From Lentisphaerota bacterium (lineage in GTDB: Bacteria > Verrucomicrobiota > Lentisphaeria > Victivallales > UBA1829), in NCBI GenBank assembly GCA_015061915.1, contig SUVR01000010.1:1-64000 (forward strand): 64,000 bases of DNA, in the 5' to 3' direction. The notes below the pieces were generated by a model that had not been told where the DNA came from, searched no databases, and was given only the letters and a program-made list of their open reading frames with translations. Shown piece by piece: positions 43,284 to 52,870 of the stretch. The translations under genes were made by a program, and so were the position numbers. How positions within the stretch are numbered: position 1 is the first letter of the stretch; every line of letters starts with the position of its first letter.

Positions 43284-46200
43284 TCAGTAAAGACGCAGAT
43301 CCTCTTCTTCAAAACTTTCTTCATCATCCTCAACAGCGTTGTCGTTATTCCCGCTGCTTTCTTCTTTTTCGGGTTCTTCCTGTTTTACAGGTTCCTCTTT
43401 TTCCTCTTCCGCTTCGCTTTCGGTCAGTTCCGGTTCTTCATCCGGAGCAGGCTGAGAGAGGACACTTTCATCAGCGGGATCAAGACCGGTTTCATAGACT
43501 TTGAGGAATGCGGCTTCGATGATATTGTTCAACTCGATGTTATTGCCCATCGTATCTTTCTGGATTTCTTTGAGCGCACGGAGAGTTGTGTTCAGATCGC
43601 CGTACCAGTGCGCCCAGTGTGCGACCAGAAGCCAACCTTGAGCGCGTTCCATTTCATCATCCTTCATTCCCTGTTTACCCACATCTTCCATTGTCTTTTT
43701 GGGCATGGCGGAGCGTTTTTCCGCGGCAGCGATCAGGATTTTAAGCATCTGACTTGCCGGATAACTGTTCCAGGCGGCAGTGGTTTCCGCTTCTTCCTGT
43801 ATCCGTTTTTCGTTCTCGAAAGAATGGGTAATCTTCATCTCGTACTGAGTGAACTGCATCTTTGCATTCTGATAGGTCTTCAGGGAACGGCGTGTGGATT
43901 TTTTCCGGCGTCTGACACTCTGGGTACGGCTGTTATCGCCGGCATTGGTTTCATCGGAATTTCTTGCCACGTAGGTGAGGCGGATCTCATCCAGCACAAT
44001 GGGTTCTTTTTCCGTGATCATCTGCAGGAATTTTTCCAGATTTTTCTGGATGTAGATCATGCGTTTTGCTTCTTCCACACGGACTGCCGGACTGACAGAC
44101 TGAACTTTCTTCAGGTAGTCCGTACTTCTGCCGCGTCCGAAGAAAAGATCGTAGGGCTGGGGCGCATTTTTCGGCTGCGGACGGTTCAGCGGGGCGTACG
44201 TTTTGAGATAGGCTTCTTTCAGGCGTTCCATCGAAATGATCGGACCGCCGATGATCTTTCCTTCTTCGTTGACCTGTTCCACTTTTTTGACTTCAGGTGC
44301 TTTGCTGAATTTCTGTTTCTTTTCCGCAGCAGCAAATTCCCAGGGGACGTCTTTTTGAATGAAATCGCGGAAAATCGGTTCCACTTCATTGATTCTTCCG
44401 GTGTGCTTGAAGAGCGCCTGTTCCCAGAAGGGGATACGGTCGTTGAAGGCTTCAAAGACCCAGCTTGCTTTTTGTTTTTCCAGTTCAGCCTTGAAATCGT
44501 CCAACAGATCTTTGTATTCTCCCGACCGTTTTTCGGTGATCGCAATGAGCAGATTTGCCAGAGCGCGCTTGAGTTTGAAGTCTTCACTGCGGGCAAAATG
44601 CTCCCCGCTGTCCAGCTGTCTGTCGTTGAGGGTTCCGGCAAGGAATTGCAGCAGCTGCATATTATCTTCCGCCCGGATCTTGTCGATGGGCTTCATATCG
44701 TTTTTCTGCGTAGCGAACAGGATTTCAACATATTCCTTCCCGGTCTGGCGCTTGATGCCGTCATCGATCTTGCGCAGATCCTGATTCAGGAAAGCGGCAT
44801 AAGCAGCCTGCAGGATCGCCTGATAAAGGGATTCGGTCGATTTTTTATCCTTGTTGGCAAGGATGTCTTCCGCCCCCTTCTGGGCATCTTCGGAATAGCC
44901 GCTCTGGAAACCGTTGACGATACTGGTGTTGAGTGTTCTTTCCGCTTTGGTTGATTTTTTGCTTTCCTGCATCCAGCGCGGGAAAAAGTCGATAATATCG
45001 TTGAGGCGGTCGAAATGATGAAGGATCCAGACCCCGACCATAAGAATCAGCAGCAGCGTGAGGATCTGGGAGATGACCTTCAGCGTAACGATCACAGGAG
45101 ACTGAGCCGCTTTCTGTTTGTGAACCAGCTGGGCTGCCACCGCATTGGCACCGCCGGCAGAGTTCCGCTTCGCCGGACGATGCGCACCGGCAGGGCGTTT
45201 GGCTCCGGTTCTTCCGGCACCTGCAGGATTCGCCAGATATTTATCCAGCGCACCAATGATTTCGCCGTAAATGGGGCGTTTTTCGGGATCACGGGACATC
45301 ATGGCAAGGATCAGATTGCTGATGGATTCCGGGATATTTTTACGGTGGTGCATCGGTGCCATGGGGTCGTTATTGACTTTGATCCGGAACAGTTCGTCCA
45401 AGTCATTTTCCGTGAAAGGAGTGGTTCCGGTGATCAGATGGTAGAATGTTGCGCCGAGGCTGTAAATGTCGCCGCGGAAGTCTTCTTTCCCATCGACCAG
45501 TTTTTCCGGGCTGACATAGTGGGGGCTGACCCAGGAACCGGTCAATTCTGCTGCCGTATCTGCTTTTTTGCCGGAGACGACCTGTGAGATCCCGAAGTCG
45601 CAGATCTTGGCTTTCCCTTCCTGGTCCAGCATAATGTTTGCCGGTTTGATATCATGGTGAATGATCCCGTGTTCGCAGGCATTCTGCAGCCCCATAGCGG
45701 TATCGCGCATCCAGGAGACCACATGAGCGATGGGCAGAGGTTCGGTACTTTTTTCCAGCAGGTCTTCCAGAGAGCCGCCGCTCATGAACTGCATCACGAT
45801 GTAGGTCTGGTCTTCAAAGATACCGCAGGTATAGATCGGAACGACCGCATGGTGGTTGATGGTAGCCGCAGTACGCGCTTCATGCAAAAAGAGTTCCGAG
45901 ACTTCCTGTTTGGAGCCCAGATCTGTATTCAGAACCTTGATGGCAACTTCCCGGTCGAGAGCCAGGTCAAGCGCCCGGTAAACCGTTGCCATACCACCTT
46001 CACCGCCGGCTTCTTCCAGCAGATAGTTGTCAAACCATTTCGGAACGATCAGTTCTGTGCCGCACTCCGGACAGGCAACGCGGGAAAATGCAGGAAAATT
46101 AGTCAGATCCAATTTCTGACCGCAGGAATGACAGGAGATCTTCAGAATTTTCGGTTCTGTTTCGGTGCGTGTTTCTCTGCGCTGTTCCTGCAGTTCCTGA

Positions 46201-46295
46201 TAGACAGGAGAATCCGCCGGCAGATCTGTTGTTTCGACCATCTCTTGCGGTAATTCGCTTCCAATGTTTTGCTCGGGTGTTTCGTCAGCCATCAT
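43284..46295 (-). CDS. Hanks-type Ser/Thr protein kinase with N-terminal zinc ribbon, TM segment and long C-terminal region
   Basis: CxxC...CxxC (SCHSCGQ...ACPECGT), VAIKVL, HHDIKPANIM, DFG, HYVSPEKL; TM VIVTLKVISQILTLLLILMVGVWIL. Confidence 0.92.
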   Translation of the reverse strand: MMADETPEQNIGSELPQEMVETTDLPADSPVYQELQEQRRETRTETEPKILKISCHSCGQKLDLTNFPAFSRVACPECGTELIVPKWFDNYLLEEAGGEGGMATVYRALDLALDREVAIKVLNTDLGSKQEVSELFLHEARTAATINHHAVVPIYTCGIFEDQTYIVMQFMSGGSLEDLLEKSTEPLPIAHVVSWMRDTAMGLQNACEHGIIHHDIKPANIMLDQEGKAKICDFGISQVVSGKKADTAAELTGSWVSPHYVSPEKLVDGKEDFRGDIYSLGATFYHLITGTTPFTENDLDELFRIKVNNDPMAPMHHRKNIPESISNLILAMMSRDPEKRPIYGEIIGALDKYLANPAGAGRTGAKRPAGAHRPAKRNSAGGANAVAAQLVHKQKAAQSPVIVTLKVISQILTLLLILMVGVWILHHFDRLNDIIDFFPRWMQESKKSTKAERTLNTSIVNGFQSGYSEDAQKGAEDILANKDKKSTESLYQAILQAAYAAFLNQDLRKIDDGIKRQTGKEYVEILFATQKNDMKPIDKIRAEDNMQLLQFLAGTLNDRQLDSGEHFARSEDFKLKRALANLLIAITEKRSGEYKDLLDDFKAELEKQKASWVFEAFNDRIPFWEQALFKHTGRINEVEPIFRDFIQKDVPWEFAAAEKKQKFSKAPEVKKVEQVNEEGKIIGGPIISMERLKEAYLKTYAPLNRPQPKNAPQPYDLFFGRGRSTDYLKKVQSVSPAVRVEEAKRMIYIQKNLEKFLQMITEKEPIVLDEIRLTYVARNSDETNAGDNSRTQSVRRRKKSTRRSLKTYQNAKMQFTQYEMKITHSFENEKRIQEEAETTAAWNSYPASQMLKILIAAAEKRSAMPKKTMEDVGKQGMKDDEMERAQGWLLVAHWAHWYGDLNTTLRALKEIQKDTMGNNIELNNIIEAAFLKVYETGLDPADESVLSQPAPDEEPELTESEAEEEKEEPVKQEEPEKEESSGNNDNAVEDDEESFEEEDLRLY

Positions 46296-46319
46296 TTCAC
46301 CTTGTTCCTGTATGTGTTA

Positions 46320-47114
46320 TTATACTTTTTGTTCATTCAGCCAGCAGGTTTCCAACGGTTCATCCTGCGCCGCAACAGCGATCCGGATATCGTTCCGGTT
46401 CAGACAGCACAGACATTCCTCCGCCATCTTCCGGACCAGATCCGGGCAGTTACATTCGCTGCTCAAGTGAGCGAAGACCAGATGTTCTGTCTGTTCGTTC
46501 AGCAGATCTTCCAGCGCCGCCATCGCATCCTGATTGCTCAGATGTCCGTGGCGGCTCATGATCCGGCGTTTTGTCTGCAGCGGTCTTGCGGATCGGCGCA
46601 GATATTCCGGCTCGTAATTGGATTCCAGCACCAACGCTTTGCAGTTCCGTAATTTGTTCATAACGAGCAAATTGGTGCATCCCAAATCGGTAGCATAACC
46701 CAGTTTGATCCCGTTCCTGCAGAAAGTGTATGCCACTGCATCCACCACATCATGGGATACGGAGAACGGTTCTACGGTCAGCCCGCACAGTTCAAACTTG
46801 TTGCCGGGCTGGATCAGTACCACATTGGCAGCATTCATTTTTTTGTGACTGATCGCCCGCGCCGTTTCCGCAGTTTCATAGACCGGGATCGAAAATCGAT
46901 CTGCAAAAACGCGGCATCCGCGGATATGATCCTCGTGTTCGTGGGTGATCAGCAGAGCTTGGATCGAGGCGGGATCAATGGCACGTTTTTCCATTCTGGT
47001 ACAAAGTTCCTTCGCAGAAAAACCAGCGTCCAGCAGCAGATTCCCGGCGGCGGTGTGAATGACCGTCGCATTGCCTCTGCTGCCGCTGCCGAGAATGGTA
47101 AAACCGAAATCCAT
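46320..47114 (-). CDS. MBL-fold metallo-hydrolase (YycJ/WalJ-like)
   Basis: FTILGSGSRGNATVIHTAAGNLLLDAGFSAKEL...LLITHEHEDHIRG. Confidence 0.9.
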   Translation of the reverse strand: MDFGFTILGSGSRGNATVIHTAAGNLLLDAGFSAKELCTRMEKRAIDPASIQALLITHEHEDHIRGCRVFADRFSIPVYETAETARAISHKKMNAANVVLIQPGNKFELCGLTVEPFSVSHDVVDAVAYTFCRNGIKLGYATDLGCTNLLVMNKLRNCKALVLESNYEPEYLRRSARPLQTKRRIMSRHGHLSNQDAMAALEDLLNEQTEHLVFAHLSSECNCPDLVRKMAEECLCCLNRNDIRIAVAAQDEPLETCWLNEQKV

Positions 47115-47133
47115 GACCACTGCCCGTCCGATC

Positions 47134-50100
47134 TTACGCCTGACCGGCTGCCTTGCGTTCCGCCGCCACCTTTTCGCTGATGGACCGCAGAACAGTCAGG
47201 TCCAGCTTGCCGCTGCCGAGAAGGGGCAGGGCGTCCACGGGATAGAAGTTGGTTGCTTTGGGGATCCAGAGGTTGGAGATACTTCTTTCCCGCAGTTCCG
47301 CCACAACTTCTTCCGGAGTCATCGGCATATCCGGCGTATAGAGGACCAGGAGAGCTTCGCCCTTCTGGGCATCCGGGATACTGCCGACAGCCACCACGCG
47401 GTTTTCCAGACCAAGCTGTTCGTTGATGATACATTCCACCAGCTCGTGGGGGACCATTTCCCCGGCGATTTTGCTGAACCGGGAGAGACGGCCGCAAATG
47501 GTCACATAACCGGTTTCGTCCATCTTGGCGATGTCGCCGGTATTATAGAAGCCATCGATCAGCACCTTTTCGGTCTGTTCGGGATCGTCCAGATAGCCCT
47601 TCATCACATTGGGTCCCTTCACAAAAAGGAGCCCTTCCGTATCAGGCGGGACCGGCTTGTAGGTCAGAGGATCCATAATGCGGATACACATAGTCTCCAG
47701 ACCGAGTCCGATCGCGCCTTTCTTACCGAATTTTGTGCCGGTATCCAGAATATTGGGGCAGAGGTTGATCGTGGTAACGGGGGAGAGTTCCGTACAGCCG
47801 TATCCTTCCAGCAGCTCCCGTTTCCCCTGAACTGTCTTGTAGAACTTTTCGGCGATGTCCGCACGCAGTTTTTCGGCACCGGAGATCACGATCCGCAGGT
47901 AATCGAACGCTTCAGGCTTGAACTTGCGCAGATAGGTCTGCAGGAAGGAGGGAGTTACCACCAGAATGGATGTTTTGTACTTGATCACGGCATCGCCGAT
48001 CAGAGTTGCATCCAGCGGGTTCTTCACGAACACCACTGCCTGCGTCCGGACGACCAGCGGCAGGATCACGCTGCAGGTCAGACCGAAGGAATGGAACATG
48101 GGCAGGTTCCCGAAGATACTGTCCTTGCTCTTGTCAATGGCAACCGCCTGCACCATGGCATCAATATCAGAATAAATGTTGTGGTGGGTCAGACGCACGC
48201 CCTTCGGAATACCGGTGGATCCGCTGGAGAAAAGCAGCACGGCATCGCCGCGGCAGTTATCGTAGCTCAACGGAGCGAGCATATTCAGCAGTTCCCGGTA
48301 AGGCAGGATCAGGATCCCGATCAGCGTTACGATCTTTTTCCAGGTGGGTACGCACTTGACAATATCTTCCAGAAAGACCATTTCAGGCGTGGGCTGAAGA
48401 CGGACTTTCGCCAGGAAGAGTCTGCTGGTCAGAACCAGATCGATTTTCGCCTTCTTGATGGAGAGTTCCAGAATCTCCTGGGACGTAGTGAAGTTCAGCG
48501 GACACGGCACCCGGTCGGCAAGCAGAGTCCCCATAATGGCGAGAACACCGGCGGTACAGTTGGGCAGCAGAACCCCCACATATTTACTGTCGGGACTGGT
48601 GCGTTTCCGGATCTCACGGCTGAACAGCACGGATGCCAGGAAGGTCTTGAAATAGGTAAAGGATTTTCCGTCATCGGCATCCCGCATGACCACGTGGAAC
48701 GGGTGGGTCTTGGCAAATTTACCCAGCAGGTAGTGGGCGGGGTGTTCGTGGGGATAAAGTTTCTTGATCGCCGTATCCGCTTTCAGTTCCGTGATCGTCT
48801 GGCGGACTTCAAAGGGCGTAGTCCCCTTTGCGATGGGATCGCCGATGGTGATCGTGGTGCAGAGCGGGAAGGAACGGGGCATACGGAACCGGATCGGACC
48901 GTGGAAGTAGGAGAAAACACTGCCCCAGGTGCCGCCGACAGCCACCGGGATCACCGGTACATCCAGATCGGCAGGAAGCATTTTTTCGTAAACCGCAGAG
49001 AACTTGCCCACGATCCCGTTATGAGAAGGAGTACCTTCCGGGAATACGCACACAATGTCGCCTTTCCGCAGGGCATCCTGCACCAGTTCAAACATTTCAC
49101 CGATGCTTTTGTATTTGCCGGAGGAGGGCACTTTGATGAACCCGGTCAGACGGGCAAGCCAGCGGAGACCCGGCTTCTTGAAGTATTCCTCCTGCATCAG
49201 GAACCGTACGCGGCGGGAAGTGCAGGAGCTGATCAGGATCGGATCAATGAAGGAGGCGTGGTTCGCCAGCAGCAGAGCAGGTCCCCGTTCCGGGATCTTT
49301 TCCGTGCCTTCCGCATCGATTTTGTAGAAGATCTTGCCCAGTGTGATCAGCAGGAAACGCAGAGCGAAATCCGGCATACCCCACATCGTGATGAATGTGA
49401 CGATCGCCGTGAACAGCCCCAGAGTCAACACCAACGTCTGCGGCTGGATCGCCGGAGAACTGGCAGCAAAACCATCCATCCATGCCGGAAGCTGGGCGGA
49501 ATCTTTCGCCAGACCGATCGAAAGCCAGAAAAACAGTCCGTTCACCAGCACCAGCGAGATGCTGCTGAAAAGATTGAGTACCGCCATAGCAGATGCCCGG
49601 TGGGCAGGCGCAAGACGCTGCAGGAAGAAGGCGCGGATCGGAATAATGAAAAGTCCCGCACTGACTCCGGCAAAGAAGAAACAGATGATCTGAGTCCAGT
49701 ACAGCTGGAAGACCATATTGTTTACCACGCCCGGAATAGTCACTTCAAGATAGGAGGCGGAACCGGAGGCATATACGCCCGCGATCAGGAACGCCGCCGC
49801 ACCGGCAGCACCGAAGGGAACCAGACCCAGTTCGATTTTTTTCTGGCTGAATTTTCCGGCAAGCAGACAGCCGATGATCAGACCGACCAGCGGGGCAAAA
49901 CGCAGCATCGCCACATCCTGTGCGTTCAGATCGGCATTCAAAGTGTACTTGGCGAAGAATCCCAGCATGATCAGAAACGCCGTGCCGAAACCGAAGAACA
50001 GCGCCTGTGCCGCCATCGTCATGATCTGACCTTTGCTGCGGAACAGTTCGTGGAAACCATTTTTCAGCGTTGCACTCATCGGGTAGATCAGGGCGCGGTT

Positions 50101-50706
50101 CTGCTGCATGACCGATGTGGTATGCGTGATGCACATACATGATGCAAAGCCGCAGAGCGTCATGAACAGAGGCAGGAAAAGAATGTTGTGGTAGGAAATC
50201 TGGTAGCCGATATGCATCACTGCCACAGTGGCGATCCCCACTGCTGAACCAAGCAGAGACGCCGCATGAAAATGACCGTTCGCACTGGAAAGTTCACTTG
50301 CGTGGAACGTTTCCGGCAGAAGACCGTTCAGCGCGGGCGCAAAGAAGGAGCCGGAAAGAGAATAGACCGCCAGCAGAATCAGGATCGCTGTCACGCTGCA
50401 GTTGTCACCATCCAGCACGGAGAAGCCGCAGAGCAGGACAATGAATTCCAGAATCAGCGCAAGCAGGGTGATATAACGTTTGGGAAAACGGTCACCCAGA
50501 AAACCGGCAGGTGTGATCAGGAGGATGGGCAGGACTTGCATCAGAACAGAGAAGAGCAGGATCCAGACACCATTGGCAATGGAGTTGGTCATGCTGCCGC
50601 AGGCGATCAGAAGGGCGATCGTCTTGATGGCGTATTCGTTGAATGAACTGAAGAACTGTGCCGATGAGATCGGCAGCATCCGGCGGTTGAAGGTGGTCTG
50701 GAGCAT
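47134..50706 (-). CDS. aas: MFS transporter - acyltransferase (PlsC) - acyl-ACP synthetase fusion (LplT-Aas type)
   Basis: 1190 aa; N-terminal 12-TM MFS-like, PlsC motifs NHASFID and FPEGTPSHNG, AMP-binding motif LLFSSGSTGIPKGV. Confidence 0.92.
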   Translation of the reverse strand: MLQTTFNRRMLPISSAQFFSSFNEYAIKTIALLIACGSMTNSIANGVWILLFSVLMQVLPILLITPAGFLGDRFPKRYITLLALILEFIVLLCGFSVLDGDNCSVTAILILLAVYSLSGSFFAPALNGLLPETFHASELSSANGHFHAASLLGSAVGIATVAVMHIGYQISYHNILFLPLFMTLCGFASCMCITHTTSVMQQNRALIYPMSATLKNGFHELFRSKGQIMTMAAQALFFGFGTAFLIMLGFFAKYTLNADLNAQDVAMLRFAPLVGLIIGCLLAGKFSQKKIELGLVPFGAAGAAAFLIAGVYASGSASYLEVTIPGVVNNMVFQLYWTQIICFFFAGVSAGLFIIPIRAFFLQRLAPAHRASAMAVLNLFSSISLVLVNGLFFWLSIGLAKDSAQLPAWMDGFAASSPAIQPQTLVLTLGLFTAIVTFITMWGMPDFALRFLLITLGKIFYKIDAEGTEKIPERGPALLLANHASFIDPILISSCTSRRVRFLMQEEYFKKPGLRWLARLTGFIKVPSSGKYKSIGEMFELVQDALRKGDIVCVFPEGTPSHNGIVGKFSAVYEKMLPADLDVPVIPVAVGGTWGSVFSYFHGPIRFRMPRSFPLCTTITIGDPIAKGTTPFEVRQTITELKADTAIKKLYPHEHPAHYLLGKFAKTHPFHVVMRDADDGKSFTYFKTFLASVLFSREIRKRTSPDSKYVGVLLPNCTAGVLAIMGTLLADRVPCPLNFTTSQEILELSIKKAKIDLVLTSRLFLAKVRLQPTPEMVFLEDIVKCVPTWKKIVTLIGILILPYRELLNMLAPLSYDNCRGDAVLLFSSGSTGIPKGVRLTHHNIYSDIDAMVQAVAIDKSKDSIFGNLPMFHSFGLTCSVILPLVVRTQAVVFVKNPLDATLIGDAVIKYKTSILVVTPSFLQTYLRKFKPEAFDYLRIVISGAEKLRADIAEKFYKTVQGKRELLEGYGCTELSPVTTINLCPNILDTGTKFGKKGAIGLGLETMCIRIMDPLTYKPVPPDTEGLLFVKGPNVMKGYLDDPEQTEKVLIDGFYNTGDIAKMDETGYVTICGRLSRFSKIAGEMVPHELVECIINEQLGLENRVVAVGSIPDAQKGEALLVLYTPDMPMTPEEVVAELRERSISNLWIPKATNFYPVDALPLLGSGKLDLTVLRSISEKVAAERKAAGQA

Positions 50707-50772
50707 AAGTTTCAGATTTCCTTGTGTTGTTGCTTGTTTTATTTCAAGTTACTTTATTTTTCGACGAAAAAT

Positions 50773-51333
50773 TTACTTTTTTTTGACCGGAATCAAAATT
50801 TTCTGCCCGATTTTCAGGAAATCGTTTTTCATTTTGTTGGCACGTTTGATCTCGGAAACGCTGACCCCGTACACACGGGAAATCACGCTCAAAGTTGCTC
50901 CCTTTTCGACGATATAAACTTCATATTCCTCCGGAGTCGTTTCGGTAACAGGAGTCAACTGCTGCTGCGGGGAAGCCGGAGCGGGAGTTGTCGCCGGAAC
51001 TGTGGGGACCGGCATATTGGCGAGCTTTTCCAGCTGATCGGAAAGTTTCCGCAACTGGGCATCGCGGGCGGCTGCATCATTTTTGACCAATTCCCGGATC
51101 TGGCGCAGTTCCCCGTGCAGTTTCTGATTGTCCTGATGAAGGTCGTTCTGTTTCCGGCGCAGCTCCGCAACCGCAGACTGATAGCTCGCATTTTCATCCT
51201 GAAGTGCATTCACCATCTGACGCAAACGGGCGATCTCCTCCTCCAGATAACGGGTATTATCCGCCGCACTCAACAGGGGCGCAGCGCTGCAGACAGCCGC
51301 CAGCAGCACAACCTTGAAAATATGTTTCAACAT
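50773..51333 (-). CDS. Exported coiled-coil protein with C-terminal LysM domain
   Basis: Signal peptide; EEYEVYIVEKGATLSVISRVYGVSVSEIKRANKMKNDFLKIGQKILIP. Confidence 0.88.
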   Translation of the reverse strand: MLKHIFKVVLLAAVCSAAPLLSAADNTRYLEEEIARLRQMVNALQDENASYQSAVAELRRKQNDLHQDNQKLHGELRQIRELVKNDAAARDAQLRKLSDQLEKLANMPVPTVPATTPAPASPQQQLTPVTETTPEEYEVYIVEKGATLSVISRVYGVSVSEIKRANKMKNDFLKIGQKILIPVKKK

Positions 51334-51370
51334 AAAAGTCTTCTCCTGAGTTAAACACTATTTATTATAT

Positions 51371-51398
51371 AATATAGCGCAGCCTTGAAAAAATGCAA
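51371..51398 (-). promoter_or_regulatory. Promoter of the LysM gene
   Basis: Minus strand TTGCAT (51398-51393), 16-nt spacer, TATATT (51376-51371). Confidence 0.55.
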
Positions 51399-51520
51399 GT
51401 AAATCAGACGAATTTGCCTTTTATCTTTCATTTTTTGTTTGAAAAACAACAACTGGCGGATTATTGTATAACAGAAAACATTTCTTTCACTAATAACCAA
51501 CAAGAAAACGAGGTATCATA

Positions 51521-52675
51521 ATGGCTACTCTCCTCCTCAAAAATTGTCATCTCATCTCGCCCGATGTGGATCTGCCCAACGCTGCAGTCCTGATCGAAGG
51601 CGAAAAAGTCAAACGCATCTTCGCTCCCGGCGATGCTCTCCCCGCTGCAGACTCCGTCATGGATATGGAAGGCGATATGGTCATGCCCGGTTTCGTGGAT
51701 GTCCATTGCCACGGCAGAAGCGGTGAAGATTTCTGCGATGCCACGGATAACGCCATCACCACTATGGCAGTCGATAAACTGAAAGAAGGCGTGACAACCC
51801 TCCTGCCCACCACCCTGACTCTGGCAGAAGATACATTGGCGACCGCTCTTCAGACCGCCGCAAATTATGTGAAATCCGGCGTCAAAGGCTGTAAAGTTCC
51901 CGGTGTCCATCTGGAAGGTCCCTTCATCAACCCGAAGTGCCTCGGCGCCCAGAATCCCGACTTTGTCCGCAAGCCGGATATTGAAGAAGTCAAACGCCTG
52001 AATGCCGTCTTCCCGGTCAGCAAAGTTTCCTTCGCGATTGAAATGGATGGCGCACCGGAATTTGCCGCTGAACTGCTCAGCGAAGGGATCACTCCCTCCT
52101 GTGTTCACAGCGCCGCCACCTTCAAACAGTTCCAGGAAGGCAAGGACCACGGTCTGGTCAACCTCAGCCACTTCTGCAACCAGATGACCGCTCTCCATCA
52201 CAGAGATATCGGTCTGGTCGGCGCCGGCTTCTTTTACGATGAAGTCTACATCGAATTCATCTGCGATACCCTGCACATCTGCCCGGATATGATCAGTCTC
52301 GTGTTCCAGCTCAAGGACATCGATCACATCCAGCTCATCACCGACGCCATGCGCGCCGCCGGTATGCCGGAAGGCGAATATACCCTCGGCGGTCTGCCCG
52401 TGATCGTGAAGGATGGCGCCGCACGCCTCGCCAGCAACGGCGCTCTCGCCGGCAGTACCCTGCAGCTTTGCGATGCCCTCAAAAATGTGTATGAAATCAC
52501 CGGAATGGATCTGGATGTCCTCGTCCGGACAACATCCTGGAACCAGGCTCGCGCCCTCGGCTTTGAAGGCATCGGTAAGATCGAACCGGGCTTCTTCGCC
52601 GATATCGTGGTTCTGGATGATGACTTCAAGGTCAAAAAGACCTTCGTCAACGGCGAACTGCGCTACTCCGCATAA
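51521..52675 (+). CDS. nagA: N-acetylglucosamine-6-phosphate deacetylase
   Basis: 384 aa; PGFVDVHCHGRSGEDF...HLEGPFINPKCLGAQN...ITDAMRAAG. Confidence 0.96.
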   Translation: MATLLLKNCHLISPDVDLPNAAVLIEGEKVKRIFAPGDALPAADSVMDMEGDMVMPGFVDVHCHGRSGEDFCDATDNAITTMAVDKLKEGVTTLLPTTLTLAEDTLATALQTAANYVKSGVKGCKVPGVHLEGPFINPKCLGAQNPDFVRKPDIEEVKRLNAVFPVSKVSFAIEMDGAPEFAAELLSEGITPSCVHSAATFKQFQEGKDHGLVNLSHFCNQMTALHHRDIGLVGAGFFYDEVYIEFICDTLHICPDMISLVFQLKDIDHIQLITDAMRAAGMPEGEYTLGGLPVIVKDGAARLASNGALAGSTLQLCDALKNVYEITGMDLDVLVRTTSWNQARALGFEGIGKIEPGFFADIVVLDDDFKVKKTFVNGELRYSA

Positions 52676-52687
52676 GCATAAGACGAC

Positions 52688-52861
52688 AGATCTGCGCATC
52701 AGCCGCAAGGCGGCGCAGCAAAAAGCCAGCCGGAAAGCCGGCTGGCTTTTTTGCGCTTTTTTCCGGACGGCAAAAATGCCGCCGTCCGGAAAAAAGAAAA
52801 ACGCAACTGCGCTTGCAGTTGCGTTTCGGCGCCGCCCTGCGGCTTGATGCGCTGTAGATCT
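52688..52861. repeat. Nested palindrome (cloverleaf-like element 2): ~28-bp imperfect outer stem enclosing three perfect hairpins
   Basis: GATCTGCGCATCAGCCGCAAGGCGGCGC (52689-52716) vs GCGCCGCCCTGCGGCTTGATGCGCTGTAGATC (52829-52860). Hairpins: GCAAAAAGCCAGCCGG/CCGGCTGGCTTTTTTGC (~52718-52754), CTTTTTTCCGGACGGC/GCCGTCCGGAAAAAAG (52756-52796), AAACGCAACTGC/GCAGTTGCGTTT (52799-52826). Confidence 0.85.
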
Positions 52862-52870
52862 TCCGCCCGG

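Noticed and set aside
47059-50142. 1027-aa plus-strand ORF opposite the aas fusion
   Set aside because: Codon-register artefact; the minus strand encodes clear MFS, PlsC and AMP-binding motifs
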